Source: Flavobacterium sp. Sd200 (GTDB taxonomy: Bacteria; Bacteroidota; Bacteroidia; Flavobacteriales; Flavobacteriaceae). Taken from it: a stretch of DNA of 64,000 bases. Shown here piece by piece: positions 17,348 through 26,199 of this stretch (positions within the stretch are counted from its first letter, which is position 1; each line of letters opens with the position of its first letter). The stretch lies in assembly GCF_009826935.1 (NCBI RefSeq), contig NZ_WUMN01000002.1, forward strand, positions 372,001 to 436,000, in the 5' to 3' direction. The translations under genes and the position numbers were made by a program. Under the pieces are notes generated by a model. That model did no database searches and was not told where the DNA came from. It saw only the letters and a list, made by a program, of their open reading frames with translations.

Positions 17348-18697
17348 TTAAGGTAAATTCTTTGCATTTGGATTTTTAGTAATCACGATCACCTCTGTAG
17401 GTTCTTCTTTCTCAATGAGCTTTAAACCATAAACGCCCAAAGATTTATTTACAGTACTCACACTTGACATGTCTCCGTTAATCTCAATATTTATCTTACC
17501 CGTGTAACCAGTCCGGTTCACCACCGGTACTTTAACTTTCAGATAAGGCTGGAGTTGAGAAAGAAAATATGCTATTGGTTGGTTTGCTATTCTGAGAAAT
17601 CTGTCACCTGAAATTTTAATTGATTCTCCCGAACCCTGTTTGAAATTATAAAGATTCTTACTTTCATTGTAAACCAGGGCTAAAACTTTTCGGTTGATTT
17701 TCTCGGGATGAACCTCAATTCCATAGCGACTAAAATATCTGTTAAGATCCTGTTGCATCATTTCAAATAGCCCGTCAGTTGTAAAAAAAGTGTCACGCAC
17801 AGCAAGTTCATAGCTATAAGCATTCGTCTTAATATTGTTTTTCCAGTTATTTATTAGAGCTTCAGATTTAAAAATCCCGATTTTAGCAGAATCAGTAAAG
17901 TCTGTGAAACCCCTGCAAACCACTCTATTCATGTCGAGCCAGGAAAGGTCGAATTTTCCGTAAGCGCATTGGAATAACCTCACAATGGAACTATTGATAC
18001 ATGCGATAAAGTCATTATTTATACCCCTTGCATAACTTGGGTTTAAATCCTCTCTATATTTTGTCACCATTGAATGATACAAAAATTCATCGCCCAGTAC
18101 AACTTGCTTGCTGGCATATGGGGGCTTATGCGTGTCGTATTTGATGGTGCGGGGTTTGTTGTCAATCTTAAGTGTATTCCCATCGATCAGATCATGTATA
18201 CTATCATATGTAACACCGACTTTTTCAGTTATCGCCATCACAATACCCTTTTTATCTATTAATATGCAATGAGGAATGCTTTGATGAGGAAAATACTTTT
18301 CAATTACTGAATCTTTCAAAACAGTCAAAAAAGCGGGGGGATTATTTGAAAATTGTCTATTTAATACCCCATTAACCGTTTTGTCACCTTCACGAGTAAC
18401 ACAAATAACCATAAGATCATTTCTAAATCGCCTTTGTAACGAGTCCAGGAACGGCAATGAGGCAACACATGGAGGACACCATGTAGCCCAAAAATCTAAC
18501 AGGATAGCCTTGCCTCTAAAGTCAGACAGTTTTAATTGCTCCGATGGTTTACCATATATATGTTTTAATTGCAATTCGGGTAACTTACTACCTATTTCTG
18601 TTGGGTTTATTTTTTGTGCACAGACTGTATTATAGAATATACAACATAGTAAAACCTGCCCTAAAATAATTCTAAGTGTCATTTTCGATAAATTCAT
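17348..18697 (-). CDS. TlpA-like exported thioredoxin-fold protein
   Basis: 449 residues with an N-terminal signal sequence. The thioredoxin domain spans about residues 35-165, and its active site is FWATWCPPC (Cys74, Cys77). The remaining 280 residues have no family I can name; their last 90 (GDMSSVSTVNKSLGVYGLKLIEKEEP) resemble the tail of Bacteroidota TlpA-like proteins found with SusC/SusD systems. It would reduce or form disulfides outside the cytoplasm. It is the last gene of the susC-susD unit, 5 bases behind susD, and converges on the DUF6520 gene. Confidence 0.85.
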   Translation of the reverse strand: MNLSKMTLRIILGQVLLCCIFYNTVCAQKINPTEIGSKLPELQLKHIYGKPSEQLKLSDFRGKAILLDFWATWCPPCVASLPFLDSLQRRFRNDLMVICVTREGDKTVNGVLNRQFSNNPPAFLTVLKDSVIEKYFPHQSIPHCILIDKKGIVMAITEKVGVTYDSIHDLIDGNTLKIDNKPRTIKYDTHKPPYASKQVVLGDEFLYHSMVTKYREDLNPSYARGINNDFIACINSSIVRLFQCAYGKFDLSWLDMNRVVCRGFTDFTDSAKIGIFKSEALINNWKNNIKTNAYSYELAVRDTFFTTDGLFEMMQQDLNRYFSRYGIEVHPEKINRKVLALVYNESKNLYNFKQGSGESIKISGDRFLRIANQPIAYFLSQLQPYLKVKVPVVNRTGYTGKINIEINGDMSSVSTVNKSLGVYGLKLIEKEEPTEVIVITKNPNAKNLP

Positions 18698-18702
18698 GTT
18701 AG

Positions 18703-20079
18703 TTATCTTGGGTTTTGCTGCATTCCCGATAGTGTAATTATATCATCAGGCAAAGCCAATGCAAATCTTAAATCGTTAGCAGGTAAAATGTAGGTCTGTC
18801 CATTTAAAATTCTTTTCAGACTAATTCCATATCCTTCTTTATTCAGCCGCTTTATGTCCATCCATCGAGTTCCCCTCATAACCAATTCCTTTTGACGTTC
18901 CAACAGTATTTTTGATAATGCATCAGACGGGTCTGATGCAGTTAGGGGGATAAAAGCGCCTGTCTTATACCTTTTAATTAAAATGGTATTGAGATCGCCC
19001 ATGGCTGCGCTGATATTTGTCGCTCTGGCATGGCATTCAGCTCTTATCAGATATACTTCATCAGTGGCAATACCACTAAATAATTGCGCAGTGCCGTAAT
19101 AACTTCCTCTAAAAGCCATACTACCATCTGCATTTACTTTAAAGTACAGCGTTTTTCTGAGATCATTCGATGCGTAAAGCCGATATAATACCGTGTCAAT
19201 TTTAGCATTAGTTATATTAGTTAACTGTCCTCCGGCACCACCATTGTATGTATTGTAGATTACCTCTTTGTTAAACTGAGTTATAGGGTATGCCGATGCA
19301 GTATTGAAAGTATTGAAATCAACTAAGGTATTATATATCTTTAAACATGAATCCGCATACAAACCAGCCTTATTATATTGGCGCATTGCCAAATAGGCTT
19401 TTGCCATAAGGGCATAAGCGGCTGGTTTGCAAGATCGCTGAGAATGAACTGAGGTATTGGGTAGCAAACGAACAGCTGCATTTGCATCTGTCACAATCTG
19501 GTTATAAGTCTCTGCAACTGTTGATCTGACAGAAGGTATATTGAAATCCGAGGTTAGACGCAAAGGTATTCCCAAATCTGATTCCGAAGTTCGGTCATCG
19601 TAAGCCAGAGACCAGATACTTGCAGCTTTTAGAAACGCATATGCTCTTAAAAACTGGGCTTGCCCTTTGACATTATCCCAAGCTGACGCATTACTTTCTG
19701 TTTTGACAATTTTATCCAGATTATCTAAAACCACATTTGCGATGTATACGGTGTTATACAATTGCGTCCAATCATTTGTGACATTTGTATAAGGGTTGAA
19801 CACATTGGTAGGTTGCCATGTATACAAATTCCTGAACTGCTCATATGAAAAAGATTGAAAGCTAGCATATGACACGTAATAGTCATCAGAACTTGCCGCA
19901 TCGGCATTAGGGTTCATTCCATTTACAGTAAGGTCATTATCCAACAAACTCTGTAAATCCTGAACTGTACTTATTACTACAAGAGATTGATCAGATTTAG
20001 CATCCAAATATTTCTTGCAGCTGGTAAGTATTGTAAAAGACGCTAAGAAAAATATGATAGAGTTTCTTTTATTTTTCAT
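18703..20079 (-). CDS. SusD/RagB-type outer-membrane lipoprotein
   Basis: 458 residues. The lipobox LTSC lies at about residues 18-21 and is followed by KKYLDAKSDQSLVVISTVQDLQSLLDND, the standard SusD opening. TPR-like helices follow, with the GQAQFLRAYAFLKAASIWS segment near residue 145. The C-terminus has LLERQKELVMRGTRWMDIKRLNKEG, the signature of RagB/SusD. It caps the SusC channel and captures the nutrient, which cannot be told from the sequence. It lies 12 bases behind susC. Confidence 0.9.
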   Translation of the reverse strand: MKNKRNSIIFFLASFTILTSCKKYLDAKSDQSLVVISTVQDLQSLLDNDLTVNGMNPNADAASSDDYYVSYASFQSFSYEQFRNLYTWQPTNVFNPYTNVTNDWTQLYNTVYIANVVLDNLDKIVKTESNASAWDNVKGQAQFLRAYAFLKAASIWSLAYDDRTSESDLGIPLRLTSDFNIPSVRSTVAETYNQIVTDANAAVRLLPNTSVHSQRSCKPAAYALMAKAYLAMRQYNKAGLYADSCLKIYNTLVDFNTFNTASAYPITQFNKEVIYNTYNGGAGGQLTNITNAKIDTVLYRLYASNDLRKTLYFKVNADGSMAFRGSYYGTAQLFSGIATDEVYLIRAECHARATNISAAMGDLNTILIKRYKTGAFIPLTASDPSDALSKILLERQKELVMRGTRWMDIKRLNKEGYGISLKRILNGQTYILPANDLRFALALPDDIITLSGMQQNPR

Positions 20080-20091
20080 TTCAAACTAAAT

Positions 20092-23000
20092 TTATAGGTT
20101 AGCTCTAATTCCAATGGCAATATTCTTTGCCGGGGGCATCAAAGTGGTTGTAGATGTATAATCAGGGTCTATTCCCAAATCATTGGCACGCCAGATAATT
20201 CCTAAATTATTAGCATTTAAATAGACTTGTAATCCGTTAAATGGCAGCCAATGGTAGTGCTTTTTTGATAAATCGTAAGCAACGGTTATATATTGCAAAC
20301 GAATACAATCTGCTTTTTCGATGAGCGTCTCAGCCCCTGCATAGAAGTTATCCCTAGCAGAGTTTATTGGATAGTTAAAAGCAGGAACATTAGTTGTATT
20401 CTCATCTCCTGGTTTTTGCCATCTATTTGAGTAATCGGCATGTCCCACCGAACTCGCCAGTGTGGCATAACCGACAGACTGTCTTTTGAAATAATTTCCA
20501 AAATTATAGGTTACACGGGCGGTGAAAGAAAGTCCCTTATAACTTAAGGTATTTCCTAACGTGCCATAAAATACTGGAAATCTTGGGCCATTATAAACCA
20601 AATCAGCTATTTGGGTACCGCTGCCTGTCAATGAAGCGTAATTTTCACTTATTTGTCCATTAAGGATACCTTGTGGATTACCGTTTGAGCTAAGCCCTGC
20701 CCATCTATAAGAATAGACACCCCAAACAGGTCTGTCCAAAACCGGGTTTTTAGTTCCAACTGTATATATACTTCCCGCTGTTGTAAGAACAGTGTACTTG
20801 GTTACTTTATCGCTGTAATAATTTACATTAAAGTTTGTTAGCCACTTAATACTTCCGTCAATATTTAGGCTGTTGATCTCTACATCAACACCGTTTCCTT
20901 GCATTGATGCAACATTTTTTGTCAGAGTAGCAATTCCCAAACCTACTGTGTAATCTACTGGCACAGTCGCATATAAATCTGTGCTTTTTTTCCGGTAGTA
21001 ATCAATGCTTCCATAAATCCGGTCACCTTTGAATCGGAAATCCATTCCGAGATTAAATGTCCCAACCTTTTCCCATCGGAGACTTGGATTGGAAAAATTT
21101 CTCACTTGGGCGTATGGAGTACTTGTATAGATTGATGTACCCAAATAGGAAATTGTTGTTACAGCAGATCTGCTGGGATCAACATTTCCGCTATATCCAT
21201 AGGTCGCTCTTAATTTGAGATTGGAAATAGCTTTTACGCTGTAAAAGTTTTCTTCTGATATATCCCAGCTTACGCCGGTGGACCAAAGAGGCGTCCATTT
21301 GTCGTTTGTGTTAACACCAAAAAGATTAGATGCATCTCTTCGCATACTTCCTGACAGAGTATATTTTTTATCATATGTATAAGCACCATTGGCATAAAAA
21401 GAAACAAACCTATTTCGCGTCTGTGACAAGGAATTATTATAAGGAATAGCAACTAAACTCTTTGTGACATAATTTGGATAGGTGGTACTATAAGTAACCG
21501 GAGAAGTGGTCAATAATGAATTGTTATATCCGTAATTGCGTGTTCTGTTGGCATCAGTAATTACTTCCCGCAATTCTTCGCCAGCTATCATAGAAACTGA
21601 ATGCTTCCCCCAATCCCTTGAATAGTTCAACTGGCCACGAAGATTGCTTGCCGTCAAAGTGCTATTCTGTAAGTCAAGGATACCTCCTTTAGGTATTGGA
21701 TTCGTAACAGAACTTCCATTAACCTGTGTGTAAGAATTAATCAGGTTCCGAGCGAAATAACTCTCAACATTGTAAGTGGTACTGGCATTTACCAATTGCT
21801 TTTCAAATTGATATTTAACATCAATACTGAGGCCTTTCAGAATTTGGTAATTTGCTCCAAAATTTAATAAAATATCCTGTGTGCCAGTAAGTGTGTAATT
21901 ATGCTGGTAATCGGTTAGCGGATAATAATTCCAGTCTAATAATTGTCCCGTTTTAGCGGCATTATCTTTAAATGCCTGGCTATATGTTTGAGCTACTGAT
22001 AAAGGGTTACCGGCAGTATCCGCGAGCATTTGGTAAGGCTGCTGCAGGTATCCGAAAGCTGTTTTGCCACTTCTGTTATTACTTTTGGTATAGGTCAATC
22101 CTGTGGTGAGCTGCAAGCCTTTAACCGGATTAAAAGAGGCATTTGAGCGCAAATTAAGCCTCTCGTATTTTGCTGCAAGGTTACTTATATCTTTGTTGTA
22201 ACCAACTGAAAACAGATAAGTTGATTTCCCGTTGCCACCGCTTAGATCAATATGATATTGCTGGTTTACCGCCTTTTGATAGATAAACTTTTCAAAATCA
22301 TCCCGTGTGTCGTTATTTGTTAAAGAATTGATCTGCTGTTCTGCCTGCGCTGGAGTAATTGAGCCATTCGCTGCTTTCACCAGTAATTGGACTACGGGAG
22401 AAACTACAGGGTATTGTGCACTGTTAATTTGATTATTATAATATCCCCTGCTGTATAAATCTTTTTCAAAAGCTATATAATCAGCACTTGACATTAAAGT
22501 AAGGTAATCCAGATCGGGTTTATTGCTGATTGTAACGCTAGAATTAAAACTTAGCTTTAAAGGTTGGTTCACCTTTCCCTTTTTTGTAGTAATCACGATT
22601 ACTCCGTTGCCTGCTTTTGTACCCCAGATAGATGCAGCTGCTGCATCTTTTAATACTGTTACTGATTCCACATCATTTGGGTTAAGATTATTGATATTTC
22701 CCTCATAAGGAAAATTATCAACAACGATCAAAGGACTGGTAGGACCGTTAATGGTGCTGATACCTCTTACCATCAATTGATTGGTAGCAGTAGAATTATT
22801 CCGGTAAACAGAAACACCATTAGCTATATATTCCAGACGACTGAGTATGTCTGTACCAACCTGTTGATTGTAAAGTTGATTGTTGACTGTCGTAAAACTT
22901 CCGGTTGCCCGTTCTTTAGGCAGAGTCTGATACCCCGTAGAAACTACTACCTGATCCAAGGCATTGTTAATACGCCTGAGCACAACCTCTTGAAAAGGCA

Positions 23001-23586
23001 TACTATCGCTTACTTTCATGATGTACGGACTATAGCCTATAAAGCTTACCGTTACCTCGTCACCCGGTTGGGCAGAAAAAGAAAACTCTCCATTGCTATC
23101 AGCAGTATATGCCTTATTGCTCCCTTTTATATGGATAGCAGCTCCCGGTAATACAGCTCCCGTGGTATCGGTAACTTTGCCCTTTACTTCAACAGGCAGA
23201 GATAGGGCTGTTTTCACTTTTTTTGATAAACTCTTGTCTTTGGCCTTAACGATGATCGTATTGTCGACAATTTCATACCGGAGCGCGAGGCCCTCCAAGC
23301 ATTGGTCCAATGCTTGTGAAAGCGTTACCTCCTTTACCGCAATATTGACTTTCGGCATCTGCCGAAGCACTTCGTTATTATAAAAGAAACTGTAGCCGCT
23401 TTGCTGCTCAATTATCTTGAAGACCTTTGACAGGGGGGCATTTTTTTCATTCAGGGTAATGGTTTGTGCATACACGGATGCGGATACTTTAAAACAGGCC
23501 AGGGCAATAAGAAGTACAACAAGCTTCATAACGACCAATGCTTTAATAAACCGCTCCCTATAGGAGGAGAGCGTAGAAATATTCAT
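20092..23586 (-). CDS. SusC/RagA TonB-dependent receptor with STN signalling domain
   Basis: 1164 residues. A signal peptide (about 1-40) is followed by an STN (secretin/TonB short N-terminal) domain at 41-115, a carboxypeptidase-D-like regulatory domain at 130-210 (VKGKVTDTTGAVLPGAAIHIKG) and the plug with VRGISTINGPTSPLIVVDNF and DAAAASIWGTKAGNGVI, then a 22-strand barrel ending IAIGIRANL. The STN domain shows that it signals to FecR, encoded just upstream. It imports a ligand across the outer membrane with TonB energy. The start is an ATG at 23586 overlapped by the stop of a possible 25-codon upstream frame, and a structured leader precedes it. Confidence 0.93.
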   Translation of the reverse strand: MNISTLSSYRERFIKALVVMKLVVLLIALACFKVSASVYAQTITLNEKNAPLSKVFKIIEQQSGYSFFYNNEVLRQMPKVNIAVKEVTLSQALDQCLEGLALRYEIVDNTIIVKAKDKSLSKKVKTALSLPVEVKGKVTDTTGAVLPGAAIHIKGSNKAYTADSNGEFSFSAQPGDEVTVSFIGYSPYIMKVSDSMPFQEVVLRRINNALDQVVVSTGYQTLPKERATGSFTTVNNQLYNQQVGTDILSRLEYIANGVSVYRNNSTATNQLMVRGISTINGPTSPLIVVDNFPYEGNINNLNPNDVESVTVLKDAAAASIWGTKAGNGVIVITTKKGKVNQPLKLSFNSSVTISNKPDLDYLTLMSSADYIAFEKDLYSRGYYNNQINSAQYPVVSPVVQLLVKAANGSITPAQAEQQINSLTNNDTRDDFEKFIYQKAVNQQYHIDLSGGNGKSTYLFSVGYNKDISNLAAKYERLNLRSNASFNPVKGLQLTTGLTYTKSNNRSGKTAFGYLQQPYQMLADTAGNPLSVAQTYSQAFKDNAAKTGQLLDWNYYPLTDYQHNYTLTGTQDILLNFGANYQILKGLSIDVKYQFEKQLVNASTTYNVESYFARNLINSYTQVNGSSVTNPIPKGGILDLQNSTLTASNLRGQLNYSRDWGKHSVSMIAGEELREVITDANRTRNYGYNNSLLTTSPVTYSTTYPNYVTKSLVAIPYNNSLSQTRNRFVSFYANGAYTYDKKYTLSGSMRRDASNLFGVNTNDKWTPLWSTGVSWDISEENFYSVKAISNLKLRATYGYSGNVDPSRSAVTTISYLGTSIYTSTPYAQVRNFSNPSLRWEKVGTFNLGMDFRFKGDRIYGSIDYYRKKSTDLYATVPVDYTVGLGIATLTKNVASMQGNGVDVEINSLNIDGSIKWLTNFNVNYYSDKVTKYTVLTTAGSIYTVGTKNPVLDRPVWGVYSYRWAGLSSNGNPQGILNGQISENYASLTGSGTQIADLVYNGPRFPVFYGTLGNTLSYKGLSFTARVTYNFGNYFKRQSVGYATLASSVGHADYSNRWQKPGDENTTNVPAFNYPINSARDNFYAGAETLIEKADCIRLQYITVAYDLSKKHYHWLPFNGLQVYLNANNLGIIWRANDLGIDPDYTSTTTLMPPAKNIAIGIRANL

Positions 23587-23603
23587 ACTTTTGTTGGGTT
23601 AGG

Positions 23604-23750
23604 GTTAATCAATAAATCTTCGAAGGATCGTACCGGTTTACCGGGTTGTTGGCCCAGCATCAGGCCGGTGAGTGTTGGAAGCACTCCCGGCCCTTGTTTT
23701 GGGCATTTATTTAACTATTCTATTAACTAAACTTCTTTCTACATAGGCAT
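23604..23750 (-). promoter_or_regulatory. Leader module, copy A (upstream of susC)
   Basis: Read on the minus strand. The upstream box ATGCCTATG (23742-23750) comes first. Hairpin 1 (23663-23692) has stems GGCCGG/CCGGCC and GAGTG/CACTC around the loop CTTCCAA. Hairpin 2 (23633-23644, CCGG-TAAA-CCGG) follows. Last is the conserved box TACGATCCTTCGAAGA and ATTAAC. The same layout with different stem sequences is found at 25703-25819 (copy B). The retained loop and boxes together with changed but still paired stems suggest a structured 5' leader and a shared promoter. No known riboswitch family is recognised. Confidence 0.55.
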
Positions 23751-23777
23751 TTTTGTTTTAAGGGTTTTCGAATTGGG

Positions 23778-24941
23778 TTAAGGTTTTACGATTAGTTTAC
23801 TACCTTCTATGGTGGCATTGATATCGCTTGCACGAAGTATCTTGATAAGGCCTGAAAGATTGGATTTACGGGAAATACCCCCAGTAAATAAGGCATCTGG
23901 GATTTTCCCTTCATATACAATTTGCACATTATACCAACGGCTTAACGACCTCATAATAGTCGGAATGTCAGCATCCCTGAAATAAGTACGACCGTTCTTC
24001 CAAGCCACTGCAGCCTCTACATCCGCTTCCCTTATTATGATCCCCTCACCTACCAGCGCCTGTTGCCCGGGTTTGATGATCTTCTCAAGTTTTGACCTGA
24101 TTACTTTGACAGAACCCTCCAGTAACGTAGTACGTACTTCCTTTTCATCCTTATAAGCCATGATATTGAAATGCGTGCCTAATACTTCGACGGTTTGCCT
24201 GCTATTCAACACCTGGAAAGGTTGCGATTTATTATGGGCTACCTCGAAATAAGCTTCTCCGGTCAATTCCACTACTCTCTCTTTTAATCCTGTAAAGGCA
24301 ATGGGATATTTTAAAGAAGAGGCTGCATTCAGCCATACTTTGGTACCATCGGGTAGCTGCACCTGGTACTCTCCCCCACTTGGGGTTTCAATAGTGTTAT
24401 AATTATTGGCAAGTGGTTTACCTGCTACGGTATAAATGACCTGTCCATTGGCTGTTTTAACAATCTTAACACCGGGCTGCGTTGCTATATTCCCATTTTT
24501 TACAGCACTTAAATTGATCTTACTGCCATCGGCAAGGGTAAGGGTGGCAATGCTGCCGCCTGGCCGGGCATCGGGCTCATTTTGTGAAACATGTATTTCA
24601 TTAGCATCTTTTTTCTTTGTTATAAGCATAATGCCTATAAAAGAAAGCCCCAGTAATATCATGGCAGCAACAGATATTGCAGGAAGAAGCCTTTTTATCC
24701 TGCTCACCGGCTTTGTTCTGCTAAATATCTTCTTTTGCAGGCTGGTGTCGATCTTATAAATTAATGCTTCGTCACCCTTGGCATGAGCATCTTTCTCTAA
24801 TTCTTTTTCAATGAGTTCCGACAGGATAACCTTATCCTCATCCAAATTAAAATGATCCAGAAGCTCCTTTAACTCTCCCTCAGTTAATCGGTTGTTCAAA
24901 TACTTACCGAACAGGGTACGGATGTGATCGTATCTTTCCAA
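23778..24941 (-). CDS. fecR: FecR-family anti-sigma factor
   Basis: 387 residues starting at TTG (no nearby Met codon; the helical N-terminal domain runs from the first residue). A cytoplasmic helical part of about 90 residues precedes one membrane helix at about 87-107. The periplasmic FecR domain follows with GGEYQVQLPDGTKVWLNAASSL and VELTGEAYFEVAHNKSQPF, and the C-terminal DUF4974-like part ends IKILRASDINATIEG. FecR holds the FecI sigma factor inactive and releases it when the receptor's STN domain signals. The receptor is the susC gene downstream; the sigma factor is at 27368, separated from it by two other genes. Confidence 0.9.
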   Translation of the reverse strand: MERYDHIRTLFGKYLNNRLTEGELKELLDHFNLDEDKVILSELIEKELEKDAHAKGDEALIYKIDTSLQKKIFSRTKPVSRIKRLLPAISVAAMILLGLSFIGIMLITKKKDANEIHVSQNEPDARPGGSIATLTLADGSKINLSAVKNGNIATQPGVKIVKTANGQVIYTVAGKPLANNYNTIETPSGGEYQVQLPDGTKVWLNAASSLKYPIAFTGLKERVVELTGEAYFEVAHNKSQPFQVLNSRQTVEVLGTHFNIMAYKDEKEVRTTLLEGSVKVIRSKLEKIIKPGQQALVGEGIIIREADVEAAVAWKNGRTYFRDADIPTIMRSLSRWYNVQIVYEGKIPDALFTGGISRKSNLSGLIKILRASDINATIEGSKLIVKP

Positions 24942-25075
24942 AGCTTTTTATTAGTAATACGCTTGCGAAAGAAAAAGCACACAGCCTACATTGAAATAAT
25001 GTAAACAAATTATGAAATAATACTCCTTGGCCGATAGATGCGGTTAAAGAACCCAGTTTGCATAGACATAAAAAA

Positions 25076-25102
25076 AAGAGGTTGCCCATCGGACAACCTC
25101 TT
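25076..25102 (-). terminator. Rho-independent terminator for the 125-aa protein gene
   Basis: AAGAGGTTG (25076-25084) pairs with CAACCTCTT (25094-25102). On the minus strand the stem is followed by a T-run (plus strand A-run at 25070-25077), so it ends the small gene at 25125-25502. Confidence 0.8.
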
Positions 25103-25124
25103 AACGATTAACTAAACTATTAAA

Positions 25125-25502
25125 CTAAGGAAGATATTCGATCTTGAAAGTCAGGCTACCCGAACTTACCAGTGCTCCGCTGGCATTGGTTTTTACGGCA
25201 AGGGTACTTTCACTAACCTGCCATTTAACATAGCCCAAGATCGGTGTCGGTGAAACTAACAGGATGGAAAGACGGCCCCTGAATGCCATAGAGCATTGTA
25301 TGCCGTAATATTTTATAACATGGGGATTCATATTCGCGAGATAGTCCGCCTGCGGTGTGGTCAGGCTAAAATTGGAAGTCATCCAAAGCTTAAAATCGGA
25401 TTCCACAGCATCGGCCTGTGCAAAAAGCAGGCTGTCTGATAAGGCATACAGTTCGGTTGTTTTAGCTGTTACACCCGCCGGGGTAAATGGTTGAGATGGC
25501 AT
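25125..25502 (-). CDS. Small protein of unknown family (P2), paralogue of 28052-28435
   Basis: 125 residues, no signal peptide. Its first 50 residues match the second copy closely: PF-PxGV-xK-TELYAL, then LL-AQAD, then F-xW---NF-LT--Q---L. The C-terminus is rich in beta strands (GRLSILLVSPTPILGYVKWQV). I cannot assign a family. It is monocistronic, with its own terminator, and is preceded by leader copy B. It sits in the fecI-fecR-susC locus, which suggests it belongs to the same regulon. A role as a surface or secreted factor, or as a regulator, is open. Confidence 0.7.
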   Translation of the reverse strand: MPSQPFTPAGVTAKTTELYALSDSLLFAQADAVESDFKLWMTSNFSLTTPQADYLANMNPHVIKYYGIQCSMAFRGRLSILLVSPTPILGYVKWQVSESTLAVKTNASGALVSSGSLTFKIEYLP

Positions 25503-26199
25503 AATTTATAATTTGTTCGAATTTTTAATAGATTAAATAAGGGCATACAAAATTGTCTACCACGGTAAGCCCGTTTAAGATATGTGAAGACAAATCTCAA
25601 ATACAGTAGTAGCAAAAAGATTTGGATAGCAAGTGGATGAGATCCTCTGCATATCATATTTATAAGACAGGGGAAATGATTTTCATAGATTTTGTGTTTA
25701 GAGTTAATAAATAATTCTTTGAAGGATCGTACTGCCCTTGGCAGTGCCATTGAATTAATGCATGTTGGAAGCATGGCATTTTATGGCATAAGGTAGTTGC
25801 TTTATTTTATCATAGGCATCAATTAAAGTCAATCAAAGAAATCAGTATTGATTTTATTGCTGAACTTATAACTCGTAATACGCGCTAAAGAAAGAAACTA
25901 CACATTCCATATTTAAAATTCTTTCAATTATATATGCGCAAGGTTCTATCTAATCCTGCTTAACCTGTTAAAAGAATTACTTTATTTTTATTGGAAGATG
26001 TTTTTTGCATCTGAATTATATTTATATTTAATACCATAATTTAAACTATAAGCAGTTGGTATATAACTATTAAACAAACATTCAAGATACAATCAGATGT
26101 GCGATTCGATACCCGGAAAATTGAATTCATCTTTGGCCATCTTTTTATTTACCACGTTTACACATCAAATGAACTATTGTTAATTTAATTTTTCAGGTT
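25503..26199. other. 697-base intergenic region carrying leader copy B
   Basis: Between the P2 gene (minus) and the amidase gene (plus). It contains the leader module (25703-25819). The remaining sequence is AT-rich with no supported gene. A long open frame on the minus strand (25469-25774) runs through the leader, but it is not supported by any recognisable product apart from its first 30 codons, which resemble copy A. Confidence 0.5.
25703..25819 (-). promoter_or_regulatory. Leader module, copy B (upstream of the P2 gene)
   Basis: On the minus strand: box ATGCCTATG (25811-25819); hairpin 1 with CATG/CATG around the loop CTTCCAA (25761-25775), extended by TGCCA/TGGCA across a bulge; hairpin 2, ACTGCC-AAG-GGCAGT (25731-25745); then TACGATCCTTCAAAGA and ATTAAC. 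Compared with copy A, the loop and both boxes are kept while the stem sequences differ but still pair. It lies about 200 bases ahead of the P2 start. Confidence 0.55.

Noticed and set aside
25469..25774. 101-codon minus-strand frame through leader copy B
   Set aside because: Beyond the first 30 codons there is no similarity to copy A, and it overlaps the P2 start in another frame. The conserved part is better explained by the RNA/DNA leader.
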